DNA of 64,000 bases from Acerihabitans sp015654925 (GTDB lineage: Bacteria; Pseudomonadota; Gammaproteobacteria; Enterobacterales; Enterobacteriaceae), in contig NZ_CP178732.1 in NCBI RefSeq assembly GCF_047324175.1, positions 372,001 through 436,000 of the forward strand, in the 5' to 3' direction. Below, one piece after another: positions 27,420-35,981 of this stretch (position 1 is the stretch's first letter; the number at the start of each line of letters is the position of its first letter). The translations under genes were made by a program, and so were the position numbers. The notes under the pieces were generated by a model. That model had not been told where the DNA came from and did not search any database. It saw only the letters and a list, made by a program, of their open reading frames with translations.

Positions 27420-28357
27420 AGCGCCCGGCGATGATTGACCCAGGCGTTAATCAACAACGTGCCGGCCAGTATAGCGGCCACTACGCCGAGCGACAGGGCG
27501 ATGGGAATATGAATAAAGTCCACGATCATCATTTTGACGCCGATAAACACTAAAATCAGCGCCAGCCCATATTTCAGCAGTGAGAAGCGTTCGGCGACGC
27601 CTGCCAGCATAAAATACATGGCGCGCAGCCCTAAAATGGCGAACAGGTTCGAGGTCAGGACAATGAAGGGATCGGTGGTGACCGCAAAAATGGCGGGAAT
27701 GCTGTCAACGGCGAAAATCACGTCGCTGAACTCCACCAGGATCAACACCAATATCAGCGGGGTGGCGTACAGCAGCCCGTTTTGCCGGATAAAAAAGCGT
27801 TCGCCGTGCAGTTCGTCGGTCATGCGCAGATGGCTGCGCAGCCAGCGTACCAGCGGCTTCTCGCCCAAGGCGGCATCATCCTCTTTCGACCACGCCATTT
27901 TTATACCGGTAAACAGCAGGAACGCGCCGAACAAATAAAGCAGCCATTCAAACTGGGTCACCAGCCAACTGCCGCCGAAGATCATGACGGTGCGCAGGAC
28001 TATCGCCCCCAATACGCCATAGATCAGCACGCGGCGCTGCATCTGCGCCGGTATGGAAAAATAGCTGAACAGCATCAGCCAGACAAACACATTGTCCACC
28101 GCCAGCGCTTTTTCAATCAGGTAGCCGGTCAGGAACGCCAGCGCCTGGGTATCGGCGACGGCCCGGCCTTGGGTGGTGGAGAGATACCACCAAAAGGCGG
28201 CATTGAACAGCAGCGACAACGAGATCCACACCAGCGACCATACGGCCGCCCGCTTGAACGTCATGGTACGGCCTTGCAACAACAAATCGATGGCCAGCAT
28301 GATAACGACCACCACCGCAAAACCGCCCCATAGCAAAGGTGTGCCAACGGTATTCAT
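27416..28357 (-). CDS. alx: TerC-family membrane protein Alx (manganese exporter)
   Basis: A 313-residue TerC/Alx-family protein (E. coli Alx 321) implicated in manganese export and alkaline response. Acidic residues in membrane segments typical of the family are in EKALAVDNVFVWLM and EFSDVIFAVDSIPAIFAV. Nine or so membrane segments. The ATG at 28357 (MNTVGTPLLWGGF) matches E. coli; the frame continues upstream only from a GTG within the riboswitch leader. Expression is controlled by the yybP-ykoY element upstream. Confidence 0.96.
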   Translation of the reverse strand: MNTVGTPLLWGGFAVVVVIMLAIDLLLQGRTMTFKRAAVWSLVWISLSLLFNAAFWWYLSTTQGRAVADTQALAFLTGYLIEKALAVDNVFVWLMLFSYFSIPAQMQRRVLIYGVLGAIVLRTVMIFGGSWLVTQFEWLLYLFGAFLLFTGIKMAWSKEDDAALGEKPLVRWLRSHLRMTDELHGERFFIRQNGLLYATPLILVLILVEFSDVIFAVDSIPAIFAVTTDPFIVLTSNLFAILGLRAMYFMLAGVAERFSLLKYGLALILVFIGVKMMIVDFIHIPIALSLGVVAAILAGTLLINAWVNHRRAL

Positions 28358-28377
28358 AGCGATATCCTTTAAACAAT

Positions 28378-28416
28378 AAAAAAACGGCTGACGTCGGAAG
28401 ACGCGAGCCGTTTTTT
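28378..28416 (-). terminator. terminator-like hairpin in the alx leader
   Basis: Arms AAAAAACGGCT and AGCCGTTTTTT around a GC-rich core form a bidirectional hairpin between the aptamer and alx. Its position fits the expression platform of the riboswitch, and it is preceded by the aptamer's last strand. Confidence 0.75.
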
Positions 28417-28430
28417 CCCGATCCAGGATG

Positions 28431-28562
28431 TAAACAAACCTCGCCTTCCGGCAAGGTCTCACTTACAACGCAGATGATATCGCTTGGTCTGGTTGCCCGG
28501 TAGCCGGATGCGCGAGCATCGTATTGACGGCAAACCGACGAAGAAGTTACTCCCCTTTGCTG
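28431..28562 (-). ncRNA. yybP-ykoY manganese riboswitch (alx leader)
   Basis: On the minus strand the aptamer opens with AAAGGGGAGTAAC near 28560 and closes with GTGAGACCTTGCC-GGAAGGCGAGGTTT near 28440, the diagnostic conserved strands of the Mn2+-sensing yybP-ykoY class. It precedes alx, one of the two E. coli genes with this element. In E. coli the same leader also responds to alkaline pH (PRE element). Confidence 0.9.
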
Positions 28563-28593
28563 ATGGTAACTGTAATGTAAAAAATTGCTACGG

Positions 28594-29349
28594 TCAATCC
28601 TGCCCCGCCGGGCGCGGCGACGGGCCGGTGCCGATGCATTGGCGCACGAACCGGGCCATCAGGGACTCGCTGTCGGGAGTATCGGCGATATCCAGGCCGA
28701 TGCGCGCCAACTCAGGTTGCCGGTCCGGCTGCTGCTGCGCCATTTCCTGTAAAAAGTCCTGCATTACCCCGGCGGTGAATTCCGGATGAAACTGCGTAGT
28801 CACCACATTGGGCCGATAACGCAGGATTTGGTGCGGATCGCGGGCGGAGCGGGCCAGCACCGTCGCGCCGGCGGGTGGCGACACCACCGTTTGGGAATGG
28901 ATAAGATTGGCCGCGAATTGCCGGGGCATGGCCGCCAGCAGCGGATCGTCCTGGGCATCGGGCAGTAGCTCGATAGGGTGGGTGCCCAGCTCCATGCCCC
29001 CGTCGAGAAAGTCCACCTTGCCGCCCAGCGCATAAGCCAGTAACTGATGACCGTAGCAGACGCCGAAGATCGGTATCTGCTCCGCCATGGCCGTCCGCAG
29101 CCATTGCGCGGCGAATTCGCTCCAGGCCAGCCGTTCGGTAACCATGGCCGCCGAACCGGTGATCAGCACGCCGCAATACGCCTGCGGCTCGTCCGGCCGC
29201 CCGCCGCTGGGCAGATGGATCACCACCACCCGATCCGGGGCCAGGCCGGCGGCGGCCAGGAACATGCGATCGTAATTGCCGTTGGCCTGGCGGACATCCG
29301 ACGGCGCATCGCCGGTTTGCAGGATTAATATGGGTTTGGCCGCCGGCAT
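28594..29349 (-). CDS. class I glutamine amidotransferase domain protein
   Basis: A 251-residue stand-alone class I amidotransferase-like protein, similar to the GMP-synthase-type glutaminase domain. The nucleophile Cys98 lies in GVCYGHQLL and the partner His188 and Glu190 in QFHPEFT, so the triad is complete. The acceptor of the nitrogen is unknown; family members include gamma-glutamyl-polyamine or peptide hydrolases. Its ATG overlaps the ygjR stop (TAATG), so it is translationally coupled to that oxidoreductase. Confidence 0.85.
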   Translation of the reverse strand: MPAAKPILILQTGDAPSDVRQANGNYDRMFLAAAGLAPDRVVVIHLPSGGRPDEPQAYCGVLITGSAAMVTERLAWSEFAAQWLRTAMAEQIPIFGVCYGHQLLAYALGGKVDFLDGGMELGTHPIELLPDAQDDPLLAAMPRQFAANLIHSQTVVSPPAGATVLARSARDPHQILRYRPNVVTTQFHPEFTAGVMQDFLQEMAQQQPDRQPELARIGLDIADTPDSESLMARFVRQCIGTGPSPRPAGQD

Positions 29350-30347
29350 TACGCTACCTTATCGATATCGGGATTATCGGCGGGAAAGACCACCCCGGTT
29401 TGGCGGCGAATTTCGGTCAATAATTTTGCCGTGCTGCGCGAGAGCGCCAAACCGGCATGATCAACCTCGCCGCCGTCCACCAGCGCGGCAAACCGTTCCG
29501 CCTCGTAGAGCATAGTATTAATATGCTGCGGTTCTGTCAGTTCTTGCTTGTTGCCGCCGCGGGGCACCAGGACGATCTGCTGGCATTCGGACATTTTTTC
29601 AATAATCAGCGAACCCTCCTCACCCTGGATTTCGCTGGGCAAGGCGGTCTGGCTAACCTTGGAATGGCATAGCGTGACGTCAAAGTCGCCATAATCCAGA
29701 CATACCGTGCCGTGGCCGTCCACGCCGCTGGCCAATAAAGCGGCCGTCGCATGCAGGGCCAGCGGCTCGCCCCATAAAGCCACGGCGCTCGCCAGCATAT
29801 AAAAACCGATATCCATGATTGAGCCATTGGAAAAGGCCGGATCAAAGGTATTGGGATGCTCCCCGGCCAGATACGCCGGATAACGGGACGAATATTGGCA
29901 ATAATTCAGCAATACTTTGCGAATTTTTCCCACCCGGGGCAGCGCCTGCCGCAACGCCAGGAAATTGGGCAAATAGGCGGTCTTGAACGCCTCGAACAGC
30001 ACTACCTGATGATCGCGGGCGCAGGCGATCATCCGCTCCACCTCCTGCAGGTTGGATGCCAGCGGTTTTTCGCAAATGACATGTTTTTTATGGCTGAGAA
30101 ACAGCAGCGCCTGCGGGCAATGAAAAGAGTTGGGGCTGGCGATATAGACCGCGTCAATTGCGTCCGATGCCGCCAGCGCGTCCAGCGAATCAAAATAGTG
30201 CTGTACGGGATAATCCGCGCCGAGGTTATGGGCCTGCTCGATCCGGCGGGAGTAGATGGCGGTCAGTTTCAGTTTGCCGCTCTCATGCGCAGCATCAATG
30301 AATTGGCGGGTGATCCAATTGGTACCTATCACAGCGAAGCGAATCAT
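29349..30347 (-). CDS. ygjR: Gfo/Idh/MocA family oxidoreductase YgjR
   Basis: A 332-residue NAD(P)-dependent oxidoreductase (E. coli YgjR 328). The Rossmann fold begins MIRFAVIGTNWITRQFIDAA; the signature CEKPLASN supplies the family's EKP lysine motif; the C-terminal domain begins near NYCQYSSRYPAYL. Substrate unknown. E. coli has ygjR near alx and rlmG too. Here a glutamine amidotransferase gene is coupled downstream, which E. coli lacks at this place. Confidence 0.92.
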   Translation of the reverse strand: MIRFAVIGTNWITRQFIDAAHESGKLKLTAIYSRRIEQAHNLGADYPVQHYFDSLDALAASDAIDAVYIASPNSFHCPQALLFLSHKKHVICEKPLASNLQEVERMIACARDHQVVLFEAFKTAYLPNFLALRQALPRVGKIRKVLLNYCQYSSRYPAYLAGEHPNTFDPAFSNGSIMDIGFYMLASAVALWGEPLALHATAALLASGVDGHGTVCLDYGDFDVTLCHSKVSQTALPSEIQGEEGSLIIEKMSECQQIVLVPRGGNKQELTEPQHINTMLYEAERFAALVDGGEVDHAGLALSRSTAKLLTEIRRQTGVVFPADNPDIDKVA

Positions 30348-30559
30348 ACCGAATTATTTTCCTGCGCAATAAAAAAGTTTTTTTAGATTACCATGCTAAT
30401 TGTATCAGGCAAGCATTGCGGTGCGGGGGAGGGCACGTTACCGCTTTGTGCTCAAATCCGCCCGATCGTCGACTTTCCGCCGGTTAACGCAAAAAGATGT
30501 TTACTGGCCCGGAGTTTTCAAGGATAAACACCACAATTTTATTTTTTCAGGAATGGCTT

Positions 30560-31687
30560 ATGAGCCGCTTTGACTATGCCACCGGTGCGCTGGAGCTCGA
30601 TCGTTATCCTCCCGATACGGCCGATGACAATTTACAGGCCTGGGATGCGGCGGATGAATATCTGCTGCAGCACTGCGCAACCCTGGCGCCGGCGGCCGGA
30701 CCGACGCTGATATTCAACGACGCCTTCGGCGCGTTGGCCTGTGCGCTGCAACAGCGCTCCCCTTACAGTATCGGCGACTCCTACCTTAGCCAGCTGGCTA
30801 CCCGCCATAATCTGCAAAAAAATCCGCTGGCCGGCGGCAATGTCCTGTTCCTGGACAGCCTGGCGCCATTACCGGCCGCTCCGGGGCTGGTCCTAATCAA
30901 ATTACCCAAGACCCAGGCCCTGCTGGAGCGGCAACTGTATACCCTGCGCCTGGTCGCTACCCCTGACACGCTGATTATCGCCGCCGGCAAGGTGCGGGAT
31001 ATCCACAATTCCACCCTGCAGCGCTTTAGCGATATCCTCGGGCCCACCCGCACGTCCCTGGCCAAAAAGAAAGCCCGGCTGATTTTTAGCCAGCCCACGG
31101 CGCCGCTGGGAACAGTGCGCGAGCAAATCTGCGTCTGGTCCCTGGAAGACAGTCCGTATCAGATTCATAACCACGCCAACGTTTTTTCCCGCGCCTCGCT
31201 GGATATCGGCGCCCGCTTTTTTATGCAATATTTGCCCGCGGGGCTGGAAGGCACGCTGGTGGATTTAGGCTGCGGCAACGGCGTATTGGGCTTAACCGCG
31301 CTCGGGCTTAATCCGCGGGCGCAGGTGCATTTTGTCGATGAATCTTATATGGCAATTGCTTCAAGCCAGATTAATATTAAAACTAATCGTCCCGACGATC
31401 TGGCACGTTGCCAGTTTAACATAGGGAGCGCCCTGGCCGGTTATGAGGCGGATTGCTTACAGGCGGTGTTGTGCAATCCGCCGTTTCACCAACAGCAGGT
31501 TATTACCGATCATATTGCCCGTGAGATGTTCAGGGAGGCGAAACGGTGTTTACGCGCCGGGGGAGAATTGCGTATCGTTGCCAATCGCCATCTGGATTAT
31601 TATCATAAGATCAAACAGTTATTTGGTAATTGCACTACACTTGGGTCGAATCAGAAATTCGTGGTATTACGCGCGGTCAAAACGTAA
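30560..31687 (+). CDS. rlmG: 23S rRNA (guanine-1835-N2)-methyltransferase
   Basis: A 375-residue methyltransferase (E. coli RlmG 378). The N-terminal degenerate methyltransferase domain (LIFNDAFGALACAL) is followed by the catalytic Rossmann domain with GTLVDLGCGNGVLGLTALGL and the NPPF motif in LCNPPFHQQQ, typical of N-methylation of a base exocyclic amine. The start at 30560 (MSRFDYATGALELDRYP) has CAGGA upstream; the 21-codon extension is rejected. It is divergent from ygjR. Confidence 0.96.
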   Translation: MSRFDYATGALELDRYPPDTADDNLQAWDAADEYLLQHCATLAPAAGPTLIFNDAFGALACALQQRSPYSIGDSYLSQLATRHNLQKNPLAGGNVLFLDSLAPLPAAPGLVLIKLPKTQALLERQLYTLRLVATPDTLIIAAGKVRDIHNSTLQRFSDILGPTRTSLAKKKARLIFSQPTAPLGTVREQICVWSLEDSPYQIHNHANVFSRASLDIGARFFMQYLPAGLEGTLVDLGCGNGVLGLTALGLNPRAQVHFVDESYMAIASSQINIKTNRPDDLARCQFNIGSALAGYEADCLQAVLCNPPFHQQQVITDHIAREMFREAKRCLRAGGELRIVANRHLDYYHKIKQLFGNCTTLGSNQKFVVLRAVKT

Positions 31688-31794
31688 TCCGCCTGGACGG
31701 GTCAAGGGTAAAAAAAGAGCGGCGAATTATAACGGATTTGTTGATAGGTTTAACAATCATTATACTTCGCCAATGTCATCTTTAAGGAACCATT

Positions 31795-32094
31795 ATGTTG
31801 TTGCAAGAGTTCGAAACACGGCTAAACGATGCATTGACGGAACTGGAGCAGAGCTTTGGCCGTCACCATCAGCTGTGGCAGCAAGACCATCAGACTTTAC
31901 AACACCAGTTGGATCAAAGCCTGCGCCGCGAAGCGAAACTGCGCGAGCAAAATGCGCTGTTGATAAGCCAGCTCAATAACCTTGATAGCTCTCCCGACCG
32001 CAATCCGCTGATTCATAAAATTAAAATCTTAAGCTCGCATATCGATGCGCTGGCCAGGGATGCATCGGCATTCCGACAATCCCTACCCATTTAG
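31795..32094 (+). CDS. small coiled-coil protein, MbeD/MobD-like (uncertain)
   Basis: A 99-residue acidic/polar protein, mostly helical coiled coil (about 4-65: repeated Leu/Ile spacing in FETRLNDALTELEQSF and LDQSLRREAKLREQNALLIS) and a short basic C-terminal segment. It resembles in length and heptad pattern the MbeD/MobD mobilisation/exclusion proteins of ColE1-type plasmids, which would be odd on a chromosome, but similar small proteins may simply share coiled-coil composition. The ATG follows TTTAAGGAACCATT. It faces the effector-like gene with 16 bases between stops. Confidence 0.6.
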   Translation: MLLQEFETRLNDALTELEQSFGRHHQLWQQDHQTLQHQLDQSLRREAKLREQNALLISQLNNLDSSPDRNPLIHKIKILSSHIDALARDASAFRQSLPI

Positions 32095-32110
32095 ACAGCG
32101 TTCGGGCCGG

Positions 32111-33427
32111 TCAGGACTCGCTGTTCTTGCGCCTGGTCCAGGCATTGAGATTAAATGACGAACTGCGGCGCAACCTGCTCCATAGGCTGTCGATGCGGTT
32201 AAAGCAGGCCTTTTCCTCCTGCGTTGTCGTATCGGGTTCTTGCGAATCGTAAATCTGCGACAGCAAACAGGGATCGTTATATAAATTCCCCGTATAACCG
32301 GTTCGGATGCAATCCAAGGCGAAATAAATACGCAGCAGGCTGCTGGACGCCGTGGTATCGCCGTGCAGCCGGTCCCGGATCGTGGTTAAATTCGCGATAT
32401 AGTCCTCAAAAACTTTTTGCATAGCGGTGGTTTCGCTAACCACGCCGGCCGGCGCGGCGCAGCATAATCTAAAGAAATTATACGTATGGATACCGCAGTC
32501 GTTATGCCATTGAAACTGTTGTCCATAATAAAACAGCTCACTATGACTGGATTGTTCGATCAGTTCATCGATTAGCCGCTCTTTATCCGTATGTTGAATG
32601 GCGTCATCGTTGCTATCAAAGATATTAAATCTGAAACCGCCGGCGACCCGTATGGCTAATATGGCGCTGAAATGGCTACCGGATGGATATTGGCCAGGCT
32701 GGCCCACCGAAAGCGATAGTAAAGGCATCATCAATTTTTGACCCGGCGCCAGCCGGACCAATTTCTTACGGGCCATATCTTTAAACCATTGTACATTCTC
32801 CAGCAGATGGGTGTGCGCGCTACCGATATCGTTTTCGCCGCCGGCGCTAAACAACAGCGCAGGCGTGGAAAAATAAGCATCATGTCCATTTGCCAGCAAA
32901 TTAATAGCTATGTCTAACAATACCTTGTCGATAAGCTTGCCGGCGCGGATCACCGATTTCAATTCAGCGGGTGTCGTGTCGATACCATCCCCGAGCGAAG
33001 ATGCGTGCCCAGTCGGGGATGCGTCTGTGAAATATGCAAATTCTTGGATCAAATCGCGGGACACGGCGTAGAATTTATGCCGGGTGTCTTCATCCGCCGC
33101 TATCGTCTCGAACCAGGCGATAAGTATTGAATCTAAAATCTCTTTTACCGCAGCAAGGGTTCCGGCCGATGGTGGTTTAACGCCATCCTCAGCGGGCGCG
33201 TGGGGGGGAAGTTGCAAGCCCAAGGTAAGATAATCCTCGGTTGCGGGACTGGCTGGCGGATCGGGCAATGCACTATTTTTCGAATTATATATATTTTTTA
33301 TAATCTCTATATTCTTGCGTAAAACGTTGTCATTATATTTATTTTCCATTGATTGTTGTTCTAGGGAGGGATTGGAAGGAGGAGTGTTATAGTGGGTTAT
33401 ACCTTTACTGAGGTTGGAACTGAACAT
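32111..33427 (-). CDS. CE-clan-like cysteine peptidase/acetyltransferase, putative effector
   Basis: A 438-residue protein I do not recognise as a named family member. The central region has the order and spacing of CE-clan (Ulp1/YopJ/SseL-ElaD) cysteine enzymes: His252 in PSGSHFSAILAIR, Asp271 in FNIFDSND, glutamines 303, 304 and 306 in YYGQQFQW, and Cys311 in NDCGIHTYNFF. The N-terminal ~100 residues are polar, Pro/Ser-rich and lack a signal peptide, as in many type III effectors. The C-terminal ~120 residues are unassigned. GAGG five bases before the ATG decides the start at 33427. A possible promoter (TTGACT at 33498-33503) lies upstream. The gene is less GC-rich than its neighbours and borders AT-rich DNA, consistent with transfer. 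Deubiquitinase, deSUMOylase or acetyltransferase activity cannot be told apart by eye. Confidence 0.7.
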   Translation of the reverse strand: MFSSNLSKGITHYNTPPSNPSLEQQSMENKYNDNVLRKNIEIIKNIYNSKNSALPDPPASPATEDYLTLGLQLPPHAPAEDGVKPPSAGTLAAVKEILDSILIAWFETIAADEDTRHKFYAVSRDLIQEFAYFTDASPTGHASSLGDGIDTTPAELKSVIRAGKLIDKVLLDIAINLLANGHDAYFSTPALLFSAGGENDIGSAHTHLLENVQWFKDMARKKLVRLAPGQKLMMPLLSLSVGQPGQYPSGSHFSAILAIRVAGGFRFNIFDSNDDAIQHTDKERLIDELIEQSSHSELFYYGQQFQWHNDCGIHTYNFFRLCCAAPAGVVSETTAMQKVFEDYIANLTTIRDRLHGDTTASSSLLRIYFALDCIRTGYTGNLYNDPCLLSQIYDSQEPDTTTQEEKACFNRIDSLWSRLRRSSSFNLNAWTRRKNSES

Positions 33428-34437
33428 ATTGGCCTCGTGTTATACTATGTTTCTTTATGTTATAAAAATGACGATGGTATCGACTGAGGTTACGGCGAGT
33501 CAACCATAAAAATAAGGTGTCCGCCTTATCGAATCATACCCTAAATAAATTAAAAAAAACGCCATTGGCGATGAAAATACATTTTACGCATTGACAAGCA
33601 ATAAATCCGTAGCGCCGATCTTCACCCAAAAGCAAGCTGGCGGAGCATAGCCACGGCGTAATATTCCAGGCACTGGCATGGCATTTTTGTCCGGGCAGCG
33701 TTGGGTCTGTGCTGGGCTGCATGCTACCCTTTTCGGCAATCACCCCGACCTGATTTGCCTGCGGCCATCTGCCGGATAAAAGAAGCCCTGGCCATGAATA
33801 ACGCCCATAGTAATATAGAAAGATAATATAAATTTCATATTATTTATTTGAATAACAATTGATGAATATGGTGTTGGCATTGATATATTTTGCTTGAAAA
33901 TTTGTTTTTTTTAATTTATTTCCATATAAGATATCACGAAAAGGCGTGAATTTGATGGCAGTAAAAATATGTAAGGCATTAACATTTGTATTAATTGCAA
34001 TGTACTTCAGATTAAAAATAATGGAGTCAATAAAGAATCGATTTTATGGGTTATATGGTGTTTATTTTTAGAAGACTTTATAGTCTTGTCTGATAATTTA
34101 CTTATAGATAATAGCACCACAATCGATGTTGTTCTTTATCTCTTATCATCGATAATCACTATATTAATTGCGGTATGTTAATTGCGTTGGCAGTTTTGTT
34201 ATTCTAGCGGTTTATCAAAAATGCGAAAAAATAATAATCAAATTTTAAGAAAAATAAGCAACGTAGAAAAAGCGGCACGACAGCGTGGTGGCTTGGCCGA
34301 TGTTTTCGGGCAATACGGCCCCTGGCCAAGGCCTTGGGGCAAGTAAACGTTTAATCTGCCATTTGATTGCGTGGTTGACCGACGGCGCGGGGCATCGCCT
34401 TAAGTTCCTTTTCAGGTGGGTTCCGCTGTCGCTTTGG
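33428..34437. other. AT-rich accessory stretch without a firm gene
   Basis: About 1 kb, strikingly AT-rich from 33780 to 34270. An inverted repeat ATAAGG-N6-CCTTAT lies at 33512-33529, upstream of the effector-like gene. On the minus strand a frame from about 33850 to 33534 reads as protein-like (SWPGLLLSGRWPQANQVGVI then KGSMQPSTDPTLPGQKC) but has no good start codon; it may be a gene remnant. Nothing else is supported. Confidence 0.5.
33534..33848 (-). pseudogene. possible gene remnant, family unknown
   Basis: An open minus-strand frame after a TAA near 33848 runs to the stop at 33534. Its later part has an ordinary amino-acid composition with several cysteines (QKCHASAWNITPWLCSASL and IACQCVKCIF). 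There is no ATG at the beginning; the first is 210 bases from the stop. A second frame starts MKFILSFYITMGVIHGQGFF at about 33837 and ends early, as if a frameshift separated a signal peptide from a body. I cannot name the family, and it may be chance. Confidence 0.3.
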
Positions 34438-34833
34438 TCAATTCCGCTGTACGGCCACGCATTTGATCTCAACCAGCAAGCCCGGGTGCGCCAGTTCCGC
34501 TACGCCGATACGCGTCCAGGCGCAGGTTGCGCGGGGGAATACCCGGTTTTTAACTTCCCTGAAAATGTCCATATGCTGGCTCATATTGACGTGATACGTG
34601 GTCATTTCAACCACATCCTCAAAGGTGCAGCCGCCGGCTGCCAGTACCAGTTGCAGGTTTTCCCAGCAGGCAATAAATTGCTGCTCGGCATCCGCTATCA
34701 CTTCCAGTTCGGCAGTACGCCCGATTTGACCGGCGCAGTACAGCACCGGACCCACTTTTACCGCAGGCGCGTATCCAGCGCGTTCAACCAGCTGGCGCAT
34801 TGATTCGGGGATGATAATTTCACGATCGGGCAT
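34438..34833 (-). CDS. RidA/YjgF/Rid family protein
   Basis: A 131-residue Rid-family protein. Rid enzymes hydrolyse reactive enamine/imine intermediates or act in catabolic pathways. Recognisable features are the N-terminal YAPAVKVGPVLYCAGQIGR (SGQIG-type strand), the ENLQLVLAAGGCTFEDVVEMTTY block, and PRATCAWTRIGVAELAHPGLLVEIKCVAV, in which the arginine of PRA corresponds to the catalytic Arg105 of RidA. It is not the chromosomal ridA orthologue by sequence; it resembles the more diverged Rid subgroups. It stands alone on the minus strand after the AT-rich stretch. Confidence 0.85.
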   Translation of the reverse strand: MPDREIIIPESMRQLVERAGYAPAVKVGPVLYCAGQIGRTAELEVIADAEQQFIACWENLQLVLAAGGCTFEDVVEMTTYHVNMSQHMDIFREVKNRVFPRATCAWTRIGVAELAHPGLLVEIKCVAVQRN

Positions 34834-35176
34834 AAGGGGGTCCTGGGATGCGATTGATGATAAAAGGATAGCGATAAGCTTGAGAGCGAACGTGCTGAAC
34901 CATTTGCTGAACTATTTGCTGAACTATTTGCTTAAAAACGTGCTGTCATCATGCCATGGCAACTTACGATATTTACCGCTTGGCGTGAATTTTATAAAAC
35001 TATAACCGGAAATTGATGAGTAATACGGCTTGGCCCACATGTTTGTTAAATGACCTAATCTAATTAAAACCCGGAGCACGCTTTCTCCGGGTTTTCAGTG
35101 CCAGTAACGCTTGGTTTGCCTCGGGGTAATTAAACCAGCCCGCGCCATTCTTACTGGCATCCTCTTACGGATAAGG
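34834..35176. other. gap with short direct repeats and a terminator
   Basis: 343 bases without a gene. At 34898-34932 the motif CTGAACTATTTG is repeated in near-perfect tandem with a third diverged copy. The terminator at 35066-35096 is listed separately. Confidence 0.5.
35066..35096. terminator. bidirectional rho-independent terminator
   Basis: Arms AAACCCGGAG and CTCCGGGTTT with T runs outside the stem on both strands. It can end leftward transcripts from the GST gene and isolates the RidA gene. Confidence 0.75.
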
Positions 35177-35818
35177 TTATAGCACCCTTAACTCTTCATA
35201 TGCGACCATCACATGTTCCTGATAAGCCGGGCGGCAGGCCAGGCGATGATAATACTCATCCAGGTAAGGCATCGCGGGGCGGGGGATATCGATGTCATAA
35301 TAGCGATAAAGAATGTGCCCGAACTGAATGTCAGCCAGGGTAAAATCATCGCCGGCCAGATAACGGTGCGCGGATAAACGTTTTTCGGCGATATTCAGCA
35401 GGGCCGCCAGTTTTTCCGCCGCGGCATTAATCGCCTGTTGATCTCGATGTTGAGGCGCGGTCCGCACTACGCGCCAGAATATCGGCGCGGTGAAACCAAG
35501 CGCCACATTAATTTTGGACCACTCCGCCCACATATCCACCTGCGATCGGCGGCCAGCATCCTGCGGCCAAAAAGACCTATCGCCATAACGCGCGGCAAGA
35601 TAGCGCAAAATAGCGCCGGTTTCCCATATAGCCGGGTCCCCATCATCTTTCAACACCGGGACGGTACCGTTGGGATTCATGGCTAAAAATTCCGGCGTAT
35701 CATTGCCGCCGTGCTTGTGCCCGACATCATAGCGCCGATAGTCAAGGGCCAGCTCGCCAACGCACCACATCAGCGCCTGTACATTGGACGAGGTTTTCCT
35801 TCCCCAGATTTGTAGCAT
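35177..35818 (-). CDS. glutathione S-transferase family protein
   Basis: A 213-residue GST from ATG 35818 (MLQIWGRKTSSNVQALMW); GGAGATTG precedes this ATG, so the ten-codon extension is rejected. The thioredoxin-like N-terminal domain has the glutathione-binding NPNGTVPVLKDDG (cis-proline) and WETGAILRYLA with the usual SNAI-like serine position changed to TGAI. The alpha-helical C-terminal domain has the N-capping FTLADIQFG motif. Substrate unknown. It lies downstream of an MFS transporter on the same strand. Confidence 0.9.
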   Translation of the reverse strand: MLQIWGRKTSSNVQALMWCVGELALDYRRYDVGHKHGGNDTPEFLAMNPNGTVPVLKDDGDPAIWETGAILRYLAARYGDRSFWPQDAGRRSQVDMWAEWSKINVALGFTAPIFWRVVRTAPQHRDQQAINAAAEKLAALLNIAEKRLSAHRYLAGDDFTLADIQFGHILYRYYDIDIPRPAMPYLDEYYHRLACRPAYQEHVMVAYEELRVL

Positions 35819-35981
35819 CAACAATCTCCTGGCGATAACGGGAATCACAGATGGCTGGTGTATTGCAATTCATCCTATCAGAAACGAAATGCCTTTACGC
35901 TCGCCATGCTTCCCGCATACGCGGTACTACTTCATGCGGATGAGTGGCATGCCAGCGCAAAACTTCCTCGCGCCAGTCCGA

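Noticed and set aside
34285..34803. 172-codon plus-strand frame
   Set aside because: Its second half is the antisense of the RidA-family gene, and the first half has no domain.
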